A stretch of DNA of 64,000 nt from Cupriavidus oxalaticus. Lineage in GTDB: Bacteria > Pseudomonadota > Gammaproteobacteria > Burkholderiales > Burkholderiaceae. The stretch covers positions 930,001 through 994,000 of the forward strand of contig NZ_CP069812.1 in the NCBI RefSeq assembly GCF_016894385.1, written 5' to 3'. Of this stretch, positions 16,661 to 25,372 are shown piece after piece. The notes beneath the pieces are model-generated. The model did not search any database. It saw nothing but the letters and a program-made list of their open reading frames with translations, and was not told the DNA's origin. Made by a program: the position numbers and the translations under genes. Each line of letters opens with the position of its first letter. The stretch's first letter is position 1.

Positions 16661-17980
16661 TCAGGCGGCGGCGCGCACCGGCTCGCCCATGATGTAGACG
16701 CTGTCGATCACGCGGTCGTCGCCCAGCATGGCAAAGGCGAACAGTTCTTCTTCCAGCGTCTCCGAGCGGTTGCTGCGGCGGGCGATCAGCGGCGTGGCCT
16801 TGGGATCGAGCACGACGAAGTCGGCCTCGCAGCCCTCGCTGAAGCTGCCGACGCGGCCGGTCCAGCCCAGTGCCTCGGCGGCGGCGCGGGTGGCCAGGTA
16901 GAACATGCGCAGCGCGGTCAGGTAGTAGCCGCCCATGCGCGCGACCTTGTGCGCGGCGTTCATGGTGCGGAACATCGAGAACGAGGTGCCGCCGCCGACG
17001 TCGGTGGCCAGCGTCACGTTCAGGCGGTTGGCATCGGATTGGTGGAAGTCGTAGAAGCCGCTGCCCAGGAACAGGTTGGAGGTCGGGCAGTGCGCCACCG
17101 CGGCGCCGCTGTCGGCCAGCCGGCGGCGGTCGTCCTGGTCCAGGTAGATGGCGTGGCCGTACATCGCGCCAGGGCGCAGCAGGCCGTAGCGGTCGTAGAC
17201 GTCCAGGTAGCTGCGCGCGTCCGGGAACAGCTCGGCGACCCATTTGACCTCGTCGCGGTTCTCGGCCACGTGGGTCTGGATAAAGGCGTCGGGGTAGGCG
17301 CGCGCCAGCTCGCCGCAGGCGGCCAGCTGTGCTTCGGTCGAGGTCGGGGCGAAGCGCGGCGTGATGGCGTACGACAGGCGGCCCTTGTTATGCCAGCGCG
17401 ACAGCAGGTCGGCCGAGTCCTTCGCGCCGGTCTCGGCGGTATCGCGCAAAAATTCGGGGCAGTTGCGGTCCATCATCACCTTGCCGGTGACCATGCGCAG
17501 GTTGCGCGCCTCGCTTTCGGCGAAGAGCGCGTCGGCCGAGGCCTTGTGCACCGTGCTCCAGACCACCGCGCTGGTGGTGCCGTTGCGCAGCAGTTCTTCG
17601 GTGAAGAAACCGGCCACGCCGCGGGCGTAGTCGGGATCGGCGAAGCGGCGCTCTTCCGGGAAGGTGTAGGTGTCGAGCCAGTGCAGCAGGCCCGGCGACG
17701 GCGACGCGATCATGTCGGTCTGCGGGTAGTGCACGTGGGTGTCGATGAAGCCCGGCACGATCAGCTTGCCGCGGTGGTCGACGATCTCGGCGCCGGCCGG
17801 GATGCGGTCTGCCAGCTTCGCATACTCGCCGGCGGCGGCAATGCGGCCGTCGGTGACGATCAGTACCCCGTCGTCCCAATACTGGTACGCATCCTCATGG
17901 AACTGCGGATCGCGCAGGAAATGCAGCACGCGGCCGCGGATGGCACGGGTGGTGGACTCAGTCGTGGGGGTGGTCGTCAT
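16661..17980 (-). CDS. guaD: Guanine deaminase
   Basis: Hydrolyses guanine to xanthine and ammonia, feeding xanthine dehydrogenase encoded upstream. The 439-residue amidohydrolase has the zinc motif PGFIDTHVHYPQTDM near residue 80, FIQTHVAENRDEVKWV around 225, GHAIYLDQDD with HCPTSNLFLGSG around 290, and the final metal Asp in TLATDVGGGTSFSM. The start has AAGAGACAAACG upstream. It is the last gene of the minus-strand run xdhA-xdhB-xdhC-deaminase-guaD and has a terminator of its own. Confidence 0.95.
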   Translation of the reverse strand: MTTTPTTESTTRAIRGRVLHFLRDPQFHEDAYQYWDDGVLIVTDGRIAAAGEYAKLADRIPAGAEIVDHRGKLIVPGFIDTHVHYPQTDMIASPSPGLLHWLDTYTFPEERRFADPDYARGVAGFFTEELLRNGTTSAVVWSTVHKASADALFAESEARNLRMVTGKVMMDRNCPEFLRDTAETGAKDSADLLSRWHNKGRLSYAITPRFAPTSTEAQLAACGELARAYPDAFIQTHVAENRDEVKWVAELFPDARSYLDVYDRYGLLRPGAMYGHAIYLDQDDRRRLADSGAAVAHCPTSNLFLGSGFYDFHQSDANRLNVTLATDVGGGTSFSMFRTMNAAHKVARMGGYYLTALRMFYLATRAAAEALGWTGRVGSFSEGCEADFVVLDPKATPLIARRSNRSETLEEELFAFAMLGDDRVIDSVYIMGEPVRAAA

Positions 17981-18055
17981 CGTTTGTCTCTTGTGGCCGG
18001 CCCGCGCGCGCCGACGTTACGTCACGCAGCGGGCCGGGCTATTGGCATGCGCCGC

Positions 18056-19111
18056 TCAGGCCGTGGGGGCCGTCGCGGGCGGGGATTTGGGCCTGGCCGA
18101 CCAGAAGTGGTCGACTTCGGCCAGGAACTCGGCCTTCTGCACCTCGGGCAGGAAGGCCGCTTCAAAGCTGTTGCGCGCGAGCTTGTGGGCATCGGACTCG
18201 TCCAGCGGCAGCGCGTCGAAGGTGGCTTCCCAGTTGGCGTTCATGTAGCCGCCAAAGTAGGCCGGGTCGTCCGAATGCAGCGTGATGGCCACGCCCGCAT
18301 CGAGCATGCGCTTGAGCGGGTGGTCGCGCAGGTCGGGGTAGACCTTGAGCTTGACGTTGGACAGCGGGCATACCGTCAGCGCCACGCGCTCGCGCGCCAG
18401 GCGCTGGACCAGCGCGGCATCGTCGATGGCATGCACGCCGTGGTCGATGCGTTCCACATTAAGGATGTCGAGGGCGTCTGTGACGTACTGGGCCGGGCCT
18501 TCCTCGCCAGCATGGGCGACCAGGTGCAGGCCCAGTTCTTTCGCCCGCGCGAACACGCGTGCAAACTTCTCCGGCGGGTTGCCTTGCTCGGACGAATCCA
18601 GCCCCACGCCGACAAAGCGGTCACGGTAGGGCAGCGCGGCGTCCAGCGTGGCAAAGGCGTCTTCCTCCGACAGGTGGCGCAGGAAGCACAGAATCAGGCT
18701 GCTCGAAAAATCGTACTCGGTACGTGCCTGGGCCAGGGCATCGGCAATGCCGTCGATCACCACGCCGATCGGCACGCCGCGCGCGGTATGGGTTTGCGGA
18801 TCGAAGAAGATCTCGGCGTGACGGACATTGTCGGCGACGGCGCGCTTGACGTAGTCCATGGTCATGTCGAAGAAATCTTCCTCGGTCAGCAGCACGCTGG
18901 CGCCGGCGTAATAAATGTCGAGGAACGACTGCAGGTCGGTAAAGGCGTAGGCGGCGCGCAGCGCCTCCACGCTGGGGTAGGGCAGCGCCACCTGGTTGCG
19001 CTGGGCCAGCCGGAAGATCAGTTCCGGCTCGAGCGTGCCTTCGATATGCACATGCAGTTCGGCCTTGGGGGTACGGCGGATCTTGTCCGCCAGCGCGGCA
19101 TCGATGGTCAT
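18056..19111 (-). CDS. Adenine deaminase (adenosine deaminase superfamily)
   Basis: A 351-residue cytosolic zinc deaminase. The N-terminal metal motif is PKAELHVHIEGTLEPE; LVAHAGEEG and HSDDPAYFGGYM supply the remaining catalytic residues. Where true adenosine deaminases carry GLDLAGDE, this protein reads GVGLDSSEQGNPP, and the SSE-G-PP pattern is that of type-2 adenine deaminases (Aah1/PA0148-like). I therefore favour adenine to hypoxanthine, but adenosine deaminase remains the alternative name. The start MTIDAALADKIRR fits the family and follows GAGGCCCCC. It lies between xdhC and guaD in the purine operon, where hypoxanthine would be the next substrate for Xdh. Confidence 0.88.
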   Translation of the reverse strand: MTIDAALADKIRRTPKAELHVHIEGTLEPELIFRLAQRNQVALPYPSVEALRAAYAFTDLQSFLDIYYAGASVLLTEEDFFDMTMDYVKRAVADNVRHAEIFFDPQTHTARGVPIGVVIDGIADALAQARTEYDFSSSLILCFLRHLSEEDAFATLDAALPYRDRFVGVGLDSSEQGNPPEKFARVFARAKELGLHLVAHAGEEGPAQYVTDALDILNVERIDHGVHAIDDAALVQRLARERVALTVCPLSNVKLKVYPDLRDHPLKRMLDAGVAITLHSDDPAYFGGYMNANWEATFDALPLDESDAHKLARNSFEAAFLPEVQKAEFLAEVDHFWSARPKSPPATAPTA

Positions 19112-19162
19112 GGGGGCCTCGTGTTCTCTATGCCCGCCGGCCAGGGCCGGCGGCACGGGTTC

Positions 19163-20152
19163 TCAGGGATGCACCGCCTCCGCCAGGCCCGCACGCAGCG
19201 CGGCTAAGCGCTGTTCGCGAACCTGGAGCAGCTGGGCGACGATGGCTACCGCAATCATAGCCGGAGCTTTGTCGGTGATCCCGGGAACCCCCATGGGGCA
19301 TGTCATTTCCGCAAACCTGGCCGGGTCGATGCCATGCTCGGCCATGCGGTGTTCAAAGCGCGCGCGCTTGGTCTTGGAGCCGATCAGGCCGAAGTAGGCG
19401 AAATCGGTGCGCTTCAGGATTTCTTCGCACAGGGTCTGGTCGAGCGCATGGCTGTGCGTCATCACCAGGAAATAGCTGCCCGCCGGTGCCTGCGGGACCA
19501 CGGCCTCGGGCGTGTCGCTGGCCTCGGCCTCGACGTTGTCGGGCAGGCCGCCGGGGAACAGCGTGTCGCGCTCGTCGACCCAGTGCACGCGGCACGGCAG
19601 CGTCGCCAGCACCTTGACCAGCGCATGGCCGACGTGGCCGGCGCCGAACAGCACCACGTGCATGGCGTCCGGCACCAGCGTGTCGGTCCAGCTGCCGTCC
19701 GGCTGCAGGTCGACGGTGGGCAGGACGGCGCAGCTGTCGGTAAAAGTCACCGCGCCGCTGGCGGGTACGTGCCGCTGCAGCGAGCGGTGGGTGGCGAAAT
19801 TGCGCTCGACCGCGTCGAGCCACGCCAGGTCGGCCTCGCCCAAGACCTCGAATGCCAGCTGCACCACGCCGCCGCAGCACTGGCCAAGCGCCGGGCCCAG
19901 CGGGATGCGCTCGATGCGCCGCTGCTCGTGCCGCACCAGCATCTCGCGCGCGATATCCATGCCGCGCCATTCCAGGTGGCCGCCGCCGATGGTCCCGACC
20001 AGGTCGTCCGGGCTGACCAGCATGCGGATGCCGGGCTCGCGCGGGGCCGAGCCCTTGACCTCGACGATGGTCACCATCGCCACCGGCACGCCGGTGCGCA
20101 CCATGCGGGCGGCGTCGGCGAAGCGGAAGGGTTTGAGCGGTGCGTCCTGCAT
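19163..20152 (-). CDS. xdhC: Xanthine dehydrogenase accessory protein
   Basis: Binds molybdenum cofactor, supports its sulfuration and inserts it into XdhB. The 329-residue length is normal. An N-terminal XdhC/CoxI domain has EVKGSAPREPGIRM and GTIGGGHLEW, with a conserved GQCCGG pair of cysteines near residue 95. The C-terminal Rossmann domain has VVLFGAGHVGHALVKVL and a late FGLIGSKTKRARF. It follows xdhB after 155 bases that include an 11-bp hairpin, and precedes the deaminase gene by 51 bases. Confidence 0.95.
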   Translation of the reverse strand: MQDAPLKPFRFADAARMVRTGVPVAMVTIVEVKGSAPREPGIRMLVSPDDLVGTIGGGHLEWRGMDIAREMLVRHEQRRIERIPLGPALGQCCGGVVQLAFEVLGEADLAWLDAVERNFATHRSLQRHVPASGAVTFTDSCAVLPTVDLQPDGSWTDTLVPDAMHVVLFGAGHVGHALVKVLATLPCRVHWVDERDTLFPGGLPDNVEAEASDTPEAVVPQAPAGSYFLVMTHSHALDQTLCEEILKRTDFAYFGLIGSKTKRARFEHRMAEHGIDPARFAEMTCPMGVPGITDKAPAMIAVAIVAQLLQVREQRLAALRAGLAEAVHP

Positions 20153-20221
20153 GTGGGGGCCTTATCGGAAAACTGGGTCTTGCCTGGGGCAGGGTGGGCG
20201 CGCGCCTGCTTCGTCCGCCGG

Positions 20222-20249
20222 CCCCGTGCCTGTCACGGCAGGCACGGGG
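20222..20249 (-). other. Intercistronic hairpin between xdhB and xdhC
   Basis: CCCCGTGCCTG and CAGGCACGGGG form a perfect 11-bp stem with a 6-base loop. No T-tract follows, so it is unlikely to be a full terminator. It may protect the upstream mRNA end or lower xdhC expression relative to xdhAB. Confidence 0.6.
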
Positions 20250-20307
20250 GGAAAGTCCGGGGCACCCGCGGGCGCGCGCTTCCTTGCGATCGCTTCGTTG
20301 CCTGCGC

Positions 20308-22662
20308 TCAGGCCGCTTGCGTTGCCGCTTCGCGTACCGCTTCCACGGCGTCGAGGATCGCCTCGCTGGTGGCGGGCGCCTTCAGCGGCGGGTTGATGCG
20401 GTAGTCGCCCACCGCCGCAATCGCGTCGCGGATCGCGAAGAACACCGAGAACGGCAGCAGCAGCGGCGGCTCGCCCACCGCCTTGGAGCGGTGGATGCTG
20501 TCCTCGACGTTCTGGTTCTGGAACAGGCGCACGTTGAATTCCTCGGGGCAGTCGTTGACCGTCGGGATCTTGTACGTGGACGGGGCGTGCGTCATCAGCT
20601 TGCCGTCCTTGTTCCACCACAGTTCCTCGGTGGTCAGCCAGCCCATGCCCTGGATGAACGCGCCCTCGACCTGGCCGATATCCAGCGCCGGGTTCAGCGA
20701 GCGGCCGGCGTCGTGCAGCGCGTCGGCACGCAGCAGCTTCCATTCGCCGGTCAGCGTATCGACCAGTACCTCGGAGCAGGCGGCGCCGTAGGCGTAGTAG
20801 TAGAACGGGCGGCCCTGCAGCTTGCTCTGGTCCCAGTGCAGCTTGGGCGTGGTGTAGAAGCCGTCGGACCACAGCTGCACGCGCGCCAGATAGGCCTCGC
20901 GCGCCAGTTCGCCGAAGGACACGCGCAGCTCGCCGGCGCTGACCAGGTCATCGTTGAAGCGCACGTCGGACGGCTCGACGCCGGCCTTGCGTGCTGCAAA
21001 CGCGGCCAGGCGCTCGCGGATCTGGCGGGCGGCATCCTGCGCGGCCTTGCCGTTCAGGTCGGCGCCGGTCGATGCCGCGGTAGCCGAGGTGTTGGCCACC
21101 TTGCTGGTATCGGTCGCGGTCACGCGCACGCGTTCCATGCGGATGCCCAGCTCATGCGCCACCACCATCGCCACCTTGGTGTTCAGGCCCTGGCCCATTT
21201 CGGTGCCGCCGTGGTTCACCAGCACCGAGCCGTCGTTGTAGACATGCACCAGCGCGCCGGCCTGGTTGAAGTGGGCCACGTTGAACGAAATGCCGAACTT
21301 CACCGGGGTGATGGCGATGCCCTTCTTCAGGATCGGGCTCTGCGCGTTGAAGGCGCGCGTGGCCTCGCGGCGGGCGCGGTATGCGCTGGTCGCGACCAGT
21401 TCGTCGATCAGCTCGTGGATGACGTTGTCTTCCACGGTCTGGCCGTACGGCGTGACGTTGTTCCCGGTCTTGCCGTAGAAGTTGGCGCGGCGCACTTCGA
21501 GCGAATCCTTGCCGACGTTGCGGGCCACGTTGTCCAGGATGTACTCGATCGCAAACGCGCCCTGCGGGCCGCCGAAGCCGCGGAAGGCGGTATTGCTCTG
21601 GGTATTGGTCTTGCCGCAGTAGCCGTCGATCTGCACGTTCGGCAGCCAGTAGGCATTGTCGAAGTGGCAGATGGCGCGGGTCATCACCGGGCCCGACAGG
21701 TCGGCCGAGAAACCGGCGCGCGACACCATCTGGACCTTGACGCCCTCGATATGGCCCTCGTCATCGTGGCCCACTTCGTAGTCGAACACGAAATCATGGC
21801 GCTTGCCGGTGATCATCATGTCGTCGTCGCGGTCCGGACGCAGCTTGACCGGGCACATCAGCTTCCACGCGGCCAGCGCGGCGCAGCAGGCGAACAGCGC
21901 CGACTGCGATTCCTTGCCGCCGAAGCCGCCGCCCATGCGGCGGCACTCGACCAGCACCTGGTGCGCCTGCCAGCCCAGCATATGGCACACGGCGTGCTGC
22001 ATCTCGGTCGGGTGCTGGGTCGAGCACCACACCTGCATGCCGTCGTTCTCGCGCGGCGCGGCGTAGGAAATCTGGCCTTCCAGGTAGAACTGTTCCTGCC
22101 CGCCGAGGTGGATCCTGCCGCCGTCCTTGTGGGCAGCGCCGGCGATATGGCTGACCGCCTCGCCGCGCTTCAGGTGCATCGGCGGCAGCACATAGCTGCC
22201 GGCTTCGTGCGCGGCTTCCGGCGACAGCACCGGCGGCAGGTCTTCATACTCGATCACGCCCAGGCGGGCGGCGCGGCGGGCGGCGTCGTGCGAGGTCGCC
22301 ACCACGATAAAGACCGGCTGGCCGATGAACTGCACCACGTCGCGCGCCAGGATCGGGTCGTCGTGGATGATCGGGCCGCAGTCGTTGGTGCCGGGGATGT
22401 CGTCCACCGTCAGCACGGACACCACGCCGGGAGCGGCGCGCACCTTGTCGAGCGAGATCGACTTGATGCGGGCGTGCGCGCGGCTGCTCATGCCGAGCGC
22501 GGCGTGCAGCGTGCCGGCCAGCTCGGGGATATCGTCCGTATAGGTGGCGGTGCCGGCCACGTGCAGGTGGGCGGATTCATGCGGACGCGAGATGCCGACC
22601 TGCGGCACTGCCTCGGCGGCAATGCCGGCGTCGAGCAGGAAGGGTTCGGTTTGCTTGTTCAT
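20308..22662 (-). CDS. xdhB: Xanthine dehydrogenase, molybdopterin-binding (large) subunit
   Basis: Catalytic subunit that hydroxylates hypoxanthine and xanthine to urate using the molybdenum cofactor. The 784-residue protein has the aldehyde oxidase a/b hammerhead domain followed by the Mo-binding domain. GGGFGGKESQS, RGFGGPQGAFAIEYIL, the GTEMGQGLNTK loop and the catalytic Glu in KAVGEPPLLLPFSV are all present. The ATG at 22662 is preceded by AAAGGAAAATCGGC; an upstream extension of 22 codons lacks similarity. It lies 19 bases after xdhA. Confidence 0.96.
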   Translation of the reverse strand: MNKQTEPFLLDAGIAAEAVPQVGISRPHESAHLHVAGTATYTDDIPELAGTLHAALGMSSRAHARIKSISLDKVRAAPGVVSVLTVDDIPGTNDCGPIIHDDPILARDVVQFIGQPVFIVVATSHDAARRAARLGVIEYEDLPPVLSPEAAHEAGSYVLPPMHLKRGEAVSHIAGAAHKDGGRIHLGGQEQFYLEGQISYAAPRENDGMQVWCSTQHPTEMQHAVCHMLGWQAHQVLVECRRMGGGFGGKESQSALFACCAALAAWKLMCPVKLRPDRDDDMMITGKRHDFVFDYEVGHDDEGHIEGVKVQMVSRAGFSADLSGPVMTRAICHFDNAYWLPNVQIDGYCGKTNTQSNTAFRGFGGPQGAFAIEYILDNVARNVGKDSLEVRRANFYGKTGNNVTPYGQTVEDNVIHELIDELVATSAYRARREATRAFNAQSPILKKGIAITPVKFGISFNVAHFNQAGALVHVYNDGSVLVNHGGTEMGQGLNTKVAMVVAHELGIRMERVRVTATDTSKVANTSATAASTGADLNGKAAQDAARQIRERLAAFAARKAGVEPSDVRFNDDLVSAGELRVSFGELAREAYLARVQLWSDGFYTTPKLHWDQSKLQGRPFYYYAYGAACSEVLVDTLTGEWKLLRADALHDAGRSLNPALDIGQVEGAFIQGMGWLTTEELWWNKDGKLMTHAPSTYKIPTVNDCPEEFNVRLFQNQNVEDSIHRSKAVGEPPLLLPFSVFFAIRDAIAAVGDYRINPPLKAPATSEAILDAVEAVREAATQAA

Positions 22663-22681
22663 GCCGATTTTCCTTTTTCTC

Positions 22682-24184
22682 TCAGGCCGTGACGATTGCG
22701 ATGGTGCCGGCGCCGGGCGCACGGACATTGACGGCTGCCGCGGGCAGCGCTTCGCTGGTGGTTTCCAGCCAGAAGCGGTACAGCAGGTTGGCGGCGCCGC
22801 GGCTGCGGTACGACGCGGTCGCCCGCATGTCGGTCAGCGGGGTGTAGTCCTGCGACAGCGCGGCCATGCCGGCGCGGGCGGTGGCTTCGTTCCACGGCCG
22901 GCCGATCAGGGCCGCTTCCGTGGCGGCCGCGCGCTTGGGCGTGGCCGCCATGCCGCCGAAGGCGATGCGCGCCTCGCGGACGATGCCGTCCTGCACGGTG
23001 ATGCCGAATGCGGCACACACGGCCGAGATATCCTCGTCAAAACGTTTGGACAGCTTGTAGGTGCGGAAGTGCTGCGGCCCCGCCACGGGCACGCGCAGCG
23101 CGGCGACGAATTCGCCTTGCTGCATGGCGGTCTTCTGGTAGGCCAGGTACAGGTCTTCCAGCGGCAGCGTGCGGCGGGTTTCGCCAAGCTGCAGCACCAC
23201 TTCCGTACCCAGCGCAATCAGCGCCGGCATCGAGTCGCCGATCGGCGAGCCGTTGGCGATATTGCCGCCCAGCGTGCCGGCATTGCGGATCGGCAGCGAG
23301 GCAAAGCGCTTCCACAGTTCTTCCAGTTCCGGATGCGTGGCATTCAGCGCGGCATAGGCTTTTTCCAGCGTCACGGCAGCGCCGATCTCGACCATGCCGT
23401 CGCGTTGCTCGATCCGGTTCAGGTCTTCCACCTGGCCCACGTAGAGCAGGTTGCCCAGCTCGCGGAACTGCTTGGTCACCCACAGGCCGACGTCGGTGCT
23501 GCCGGCGAGAATGCGGATATCGGGCTGCGCGGCCTTGATCGCGCCAAACTGGGCCGCGGTGCGCGGGGCGAAGAATTCCTGCCCTTGCGCGCGGTAGCGG
23601 AAGGTCTCGCCGCGCTTGAGGTTGCGCAGCGTGTCGGCGATCTGCTTCGGGTCCAGCTTGCCGTCGGTCGGGGCGGGCAGGGCCATCATGCGCTCGCCGG
23701 CGTCGATGATCGGCCGGTAGCCGGTGCAGCGGCACAGGTTGCCGGTCAGCGCGTCGCAGATGGTCTGGCGCGAAGGCGCCTCGCCGCCGGGGGTGTGCTG
23801 CTGGTACAGCGCCCACAGCGACATCACGAAGCCGGGGGTGCAGAAGCCGCACTGCGAGCCGTGGCACTCGACCATGGCTTCCTGCACCGGGTGCAGGGTG
23901 CCGTCGGCCTGGCGCAGGTCCTCGACCGTGATCAGGGCCTTGCCGTCGAGCGTGGGCAGGAACTGGATGCAGGCATTGACCGCCTTGAATTCGACGTCGC
24001 CGCCGTCCTGCAGTTCGCCAATGACGACGGTGCAGGCGCCGCAGTCGCCTTCGGCGCAGCCTTCCTTGGTGCCGGTGCAGCGGGCGTCTTCACGCAGGTA
24101 CTGCAGCACGGTGCGGGTAATGGGGGCGTCGGATACTTCCTTGACCTGGCCGCGGTGGAAAAAGCGGATGGTTTGCGTCTCCAT
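22682..24184 (-). CDS. xdhA: Xanthine dehydrogenase, 2Fe-2S and FAD (small) subunit
   Basis: Electron-transfer subunit that passes electrons from the Mo site through two 2Fe-2S clusters and FAD to NAD. The 500 residues comprise a ferredoxin-like domain (CAEGDCGACTVV), a second cluster domain (SQCGFCTPGFVMSLWALY; LTGNLCRCTGYRPI), an FAD domain from about residue 190 (ILAGSTDVGLWV; LGGNIANGSPIGDS) and a CO dehydrogenase flavoprotein C-terminal domain. The ATG follows AGAGAGAAGACC. It is the first gene of the purine run, divergent from a LysR regulator, with a palindrome at 24210-24232 in its promoter region. Confidence 0.96.
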   Translation of the reverse strand: METQTIRFFHRGQVKEVSDAPITRTVLQYLREDARCTGTKEGCAEGDCGACTVVIGELQDGGDVEFKAVNACIQFLPTLDGKALITVEDLRQADGTLHPVQEAMVECHGSQCGFCTPGFVMSLWALYQQHTPGGEAPSRQTICDALTGNLCRCTGYRPIIDAGERMMALPAPTDGKLDPKQIADTLRNLKRGETFRYRAQGQEFFAPRTAAQFGAIKAAQPDIRILAGSTDVGLWVTKQFRELGNLLYVGQVEDLNRIEQRDGMVEIGAAVTLEKAYAALNATHPELEELWKRFASLPIRNAGTLGGNIANGSPIGDSMPALIALGTEVVLQLGETRRTLPLEDLYLAYQKTAMQQGEFVAALRVPVAGPQHFRTYKLSKRFDEDISAVCAAFGITVQDGIVREARIAFGGMAATPKRAAATEAALIGRPWNEATARAGMAALSQDYTPLTDMRATASYRSRGAANLLYRFWLETTSEALPAAAVNVRAPGAGTIAIVTA

Positions 24185-24209
24185 GGTCTTCTCTCTCTTG
24201 GGGATGGCG

Positions 24210-24232
24210 GAAACATAGCATCGCTACGTTTC
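24210..24232. promoter_or_regulatory. Palindrome upstream of xdhA, candidate LysR operator
   Basis: GAAAC-A-TAGC-ATC-GCTA-C-GTTTC is a 23-base dyad, symmetric except for the three central bases and one pair. It starts 26 bases before the xdhA start, within the region divergent from a LysR gene. Binding by that regulator is inference; the site could also repress xdhA directly. Confidence 0.55.
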
Positions 24233-24404
24233 ATGCAATATTCGACCCAGGTGATATGCGCCATCAGCGGGCACGCCGGTCGGTGCCCGGCCGCACTGAG
24301 CGGTATGCGGATTTGACCGATTGTGGGGTGCTTGTCATACACTATGCGCCGTTCCCATCCCCCACGCCACCCATCCGGCCCCCGCCGGAGGGCTGCCCAT
24401 CGCC

Positions 24405-25352
24405 ATGCACGGACGCGACCATCTCGATACATATTTGCTGCGGGTGCTCCACACCCTGCTGACCGAGCAGAGCGTGACCCGCACCGCCGTGCGCCTGGGC
24501 CAGTCGCAGCCCGCCATCAGCAACACGCTGAAGCGCCTGCGCGAGATCACCGGCGACGCCATCCTGGTGCGGGGCAAGAACGGCATGGTGCCGACCGAGC
24601 GCGGCCGCGAACTGCTGGCGCTGGCCGAGCAAAGCCTCGCGGCGATGGACCGCATTGCCCGCCCGCCGCAGCAGTTCGACCCGGCCACCACTACGCGCAC
24701 CTTCCACCTGGGGGCGCCAGACTACCTCGACGCCTTCTTCCTGCCCAATATCGTCGAACGCGTGCGCCGGCTGGCGCCGGGCGCCAAGCTGTTCGTGCAT
24801 CCGATGACGTCGTCGTCGGACTTCCTCGACGACCTGGAACAGGGGCAGCTGGATATCGTGGTCGGCAACTGGCTGTCGCCGCCGGAACACCTGCATATCT
24901 CGCCGCTGTTCGACGATGAGGTGGTGTGCATGCTGGGCGCGCAGCACCCGCTGGCGCGCAAGGGACTGACGCTCAAGCACTACCTGGAGATGCCGCACCT
25001 GGCCCCGGCGCCATATGCGTCGATGCAGCGCAGCATGATCGACCAGGCGCTCGCGGAGCAGGGCTACAAGCGCAATATCCAGGTGACGCTGCCGTACTTC
25101 GGGCTGGTGCCGTATGTGCTGATGAAGACTGACATGGTCTTCACCACCGGCCGCCAGTTCGCGGCGCACTATGCGCAATATCTGCCGATCCGCATGGTGC
25201 CGTCGCCGGTGTCGTTCCCGCGCATGCGCTTCTACCAGCTGTGGCACGAGCGCTGCCACGCGGCGCCGGACATCATGTGGATCCGGCGCATGATCGCGGA
25301 GGTGGCGGCGGACCTGCCGCAATTGCCGCGGCTGGAGGCGGAGGCGGGTTGA
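24405..25352 (+). CDS. LysR-family transcriptional regulator, probably of the xdh operon
   Basis: A 315-residue regulator with an N-terminal winged HTH (residues 5-65: YLLRVLHTLLTEQSVTRTA, LGQSQPAISNTLKRLREI) and a periplasmic-binding-like effector domain. I chose the ATG at 24405 (MHGRDHLDTYLL), since family similarity begins there; CGGAGGG lies 14 bases upstream as a weak ribosome binding site. It is divergent from xdhA, the usual arrangement for a LysR regulator and its target. The effector may be a purine such as xanthine or urate, but this is not visible. It converges with tupA. Confidence 0.9.
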   Translation: MHGRDHLDTYLLRVLHTLLTEQSVTRTAVRLGQSQPAISNTLKRLREITGDAILVRGKNGMVPTERGRELLALAEQSLAAMDRIARPPQQFDPATTTRTFHLGAPDYLDAFFLPNIVERVRRLAPGAKLFVHPMTSSSDFLDDLEQGQLDIVVGNWLSPPEHLHISPLFDDEVVCMLGAQHPLARKGLTLKHYLEMPHLAPAPYASMQRSMIDQALAEQGYKRNIQVTLPYFGLVPYVLMKTDMVFTTGRQFAAHYAQYLPIRMVPSPVSFPRMRFYQLWHERCHAAPDIMWIRRMIAEVAADLPQLPRLEAEAG

Positions 25353-25372
25353 TCCCCCTGCCCCCGGGCGAT

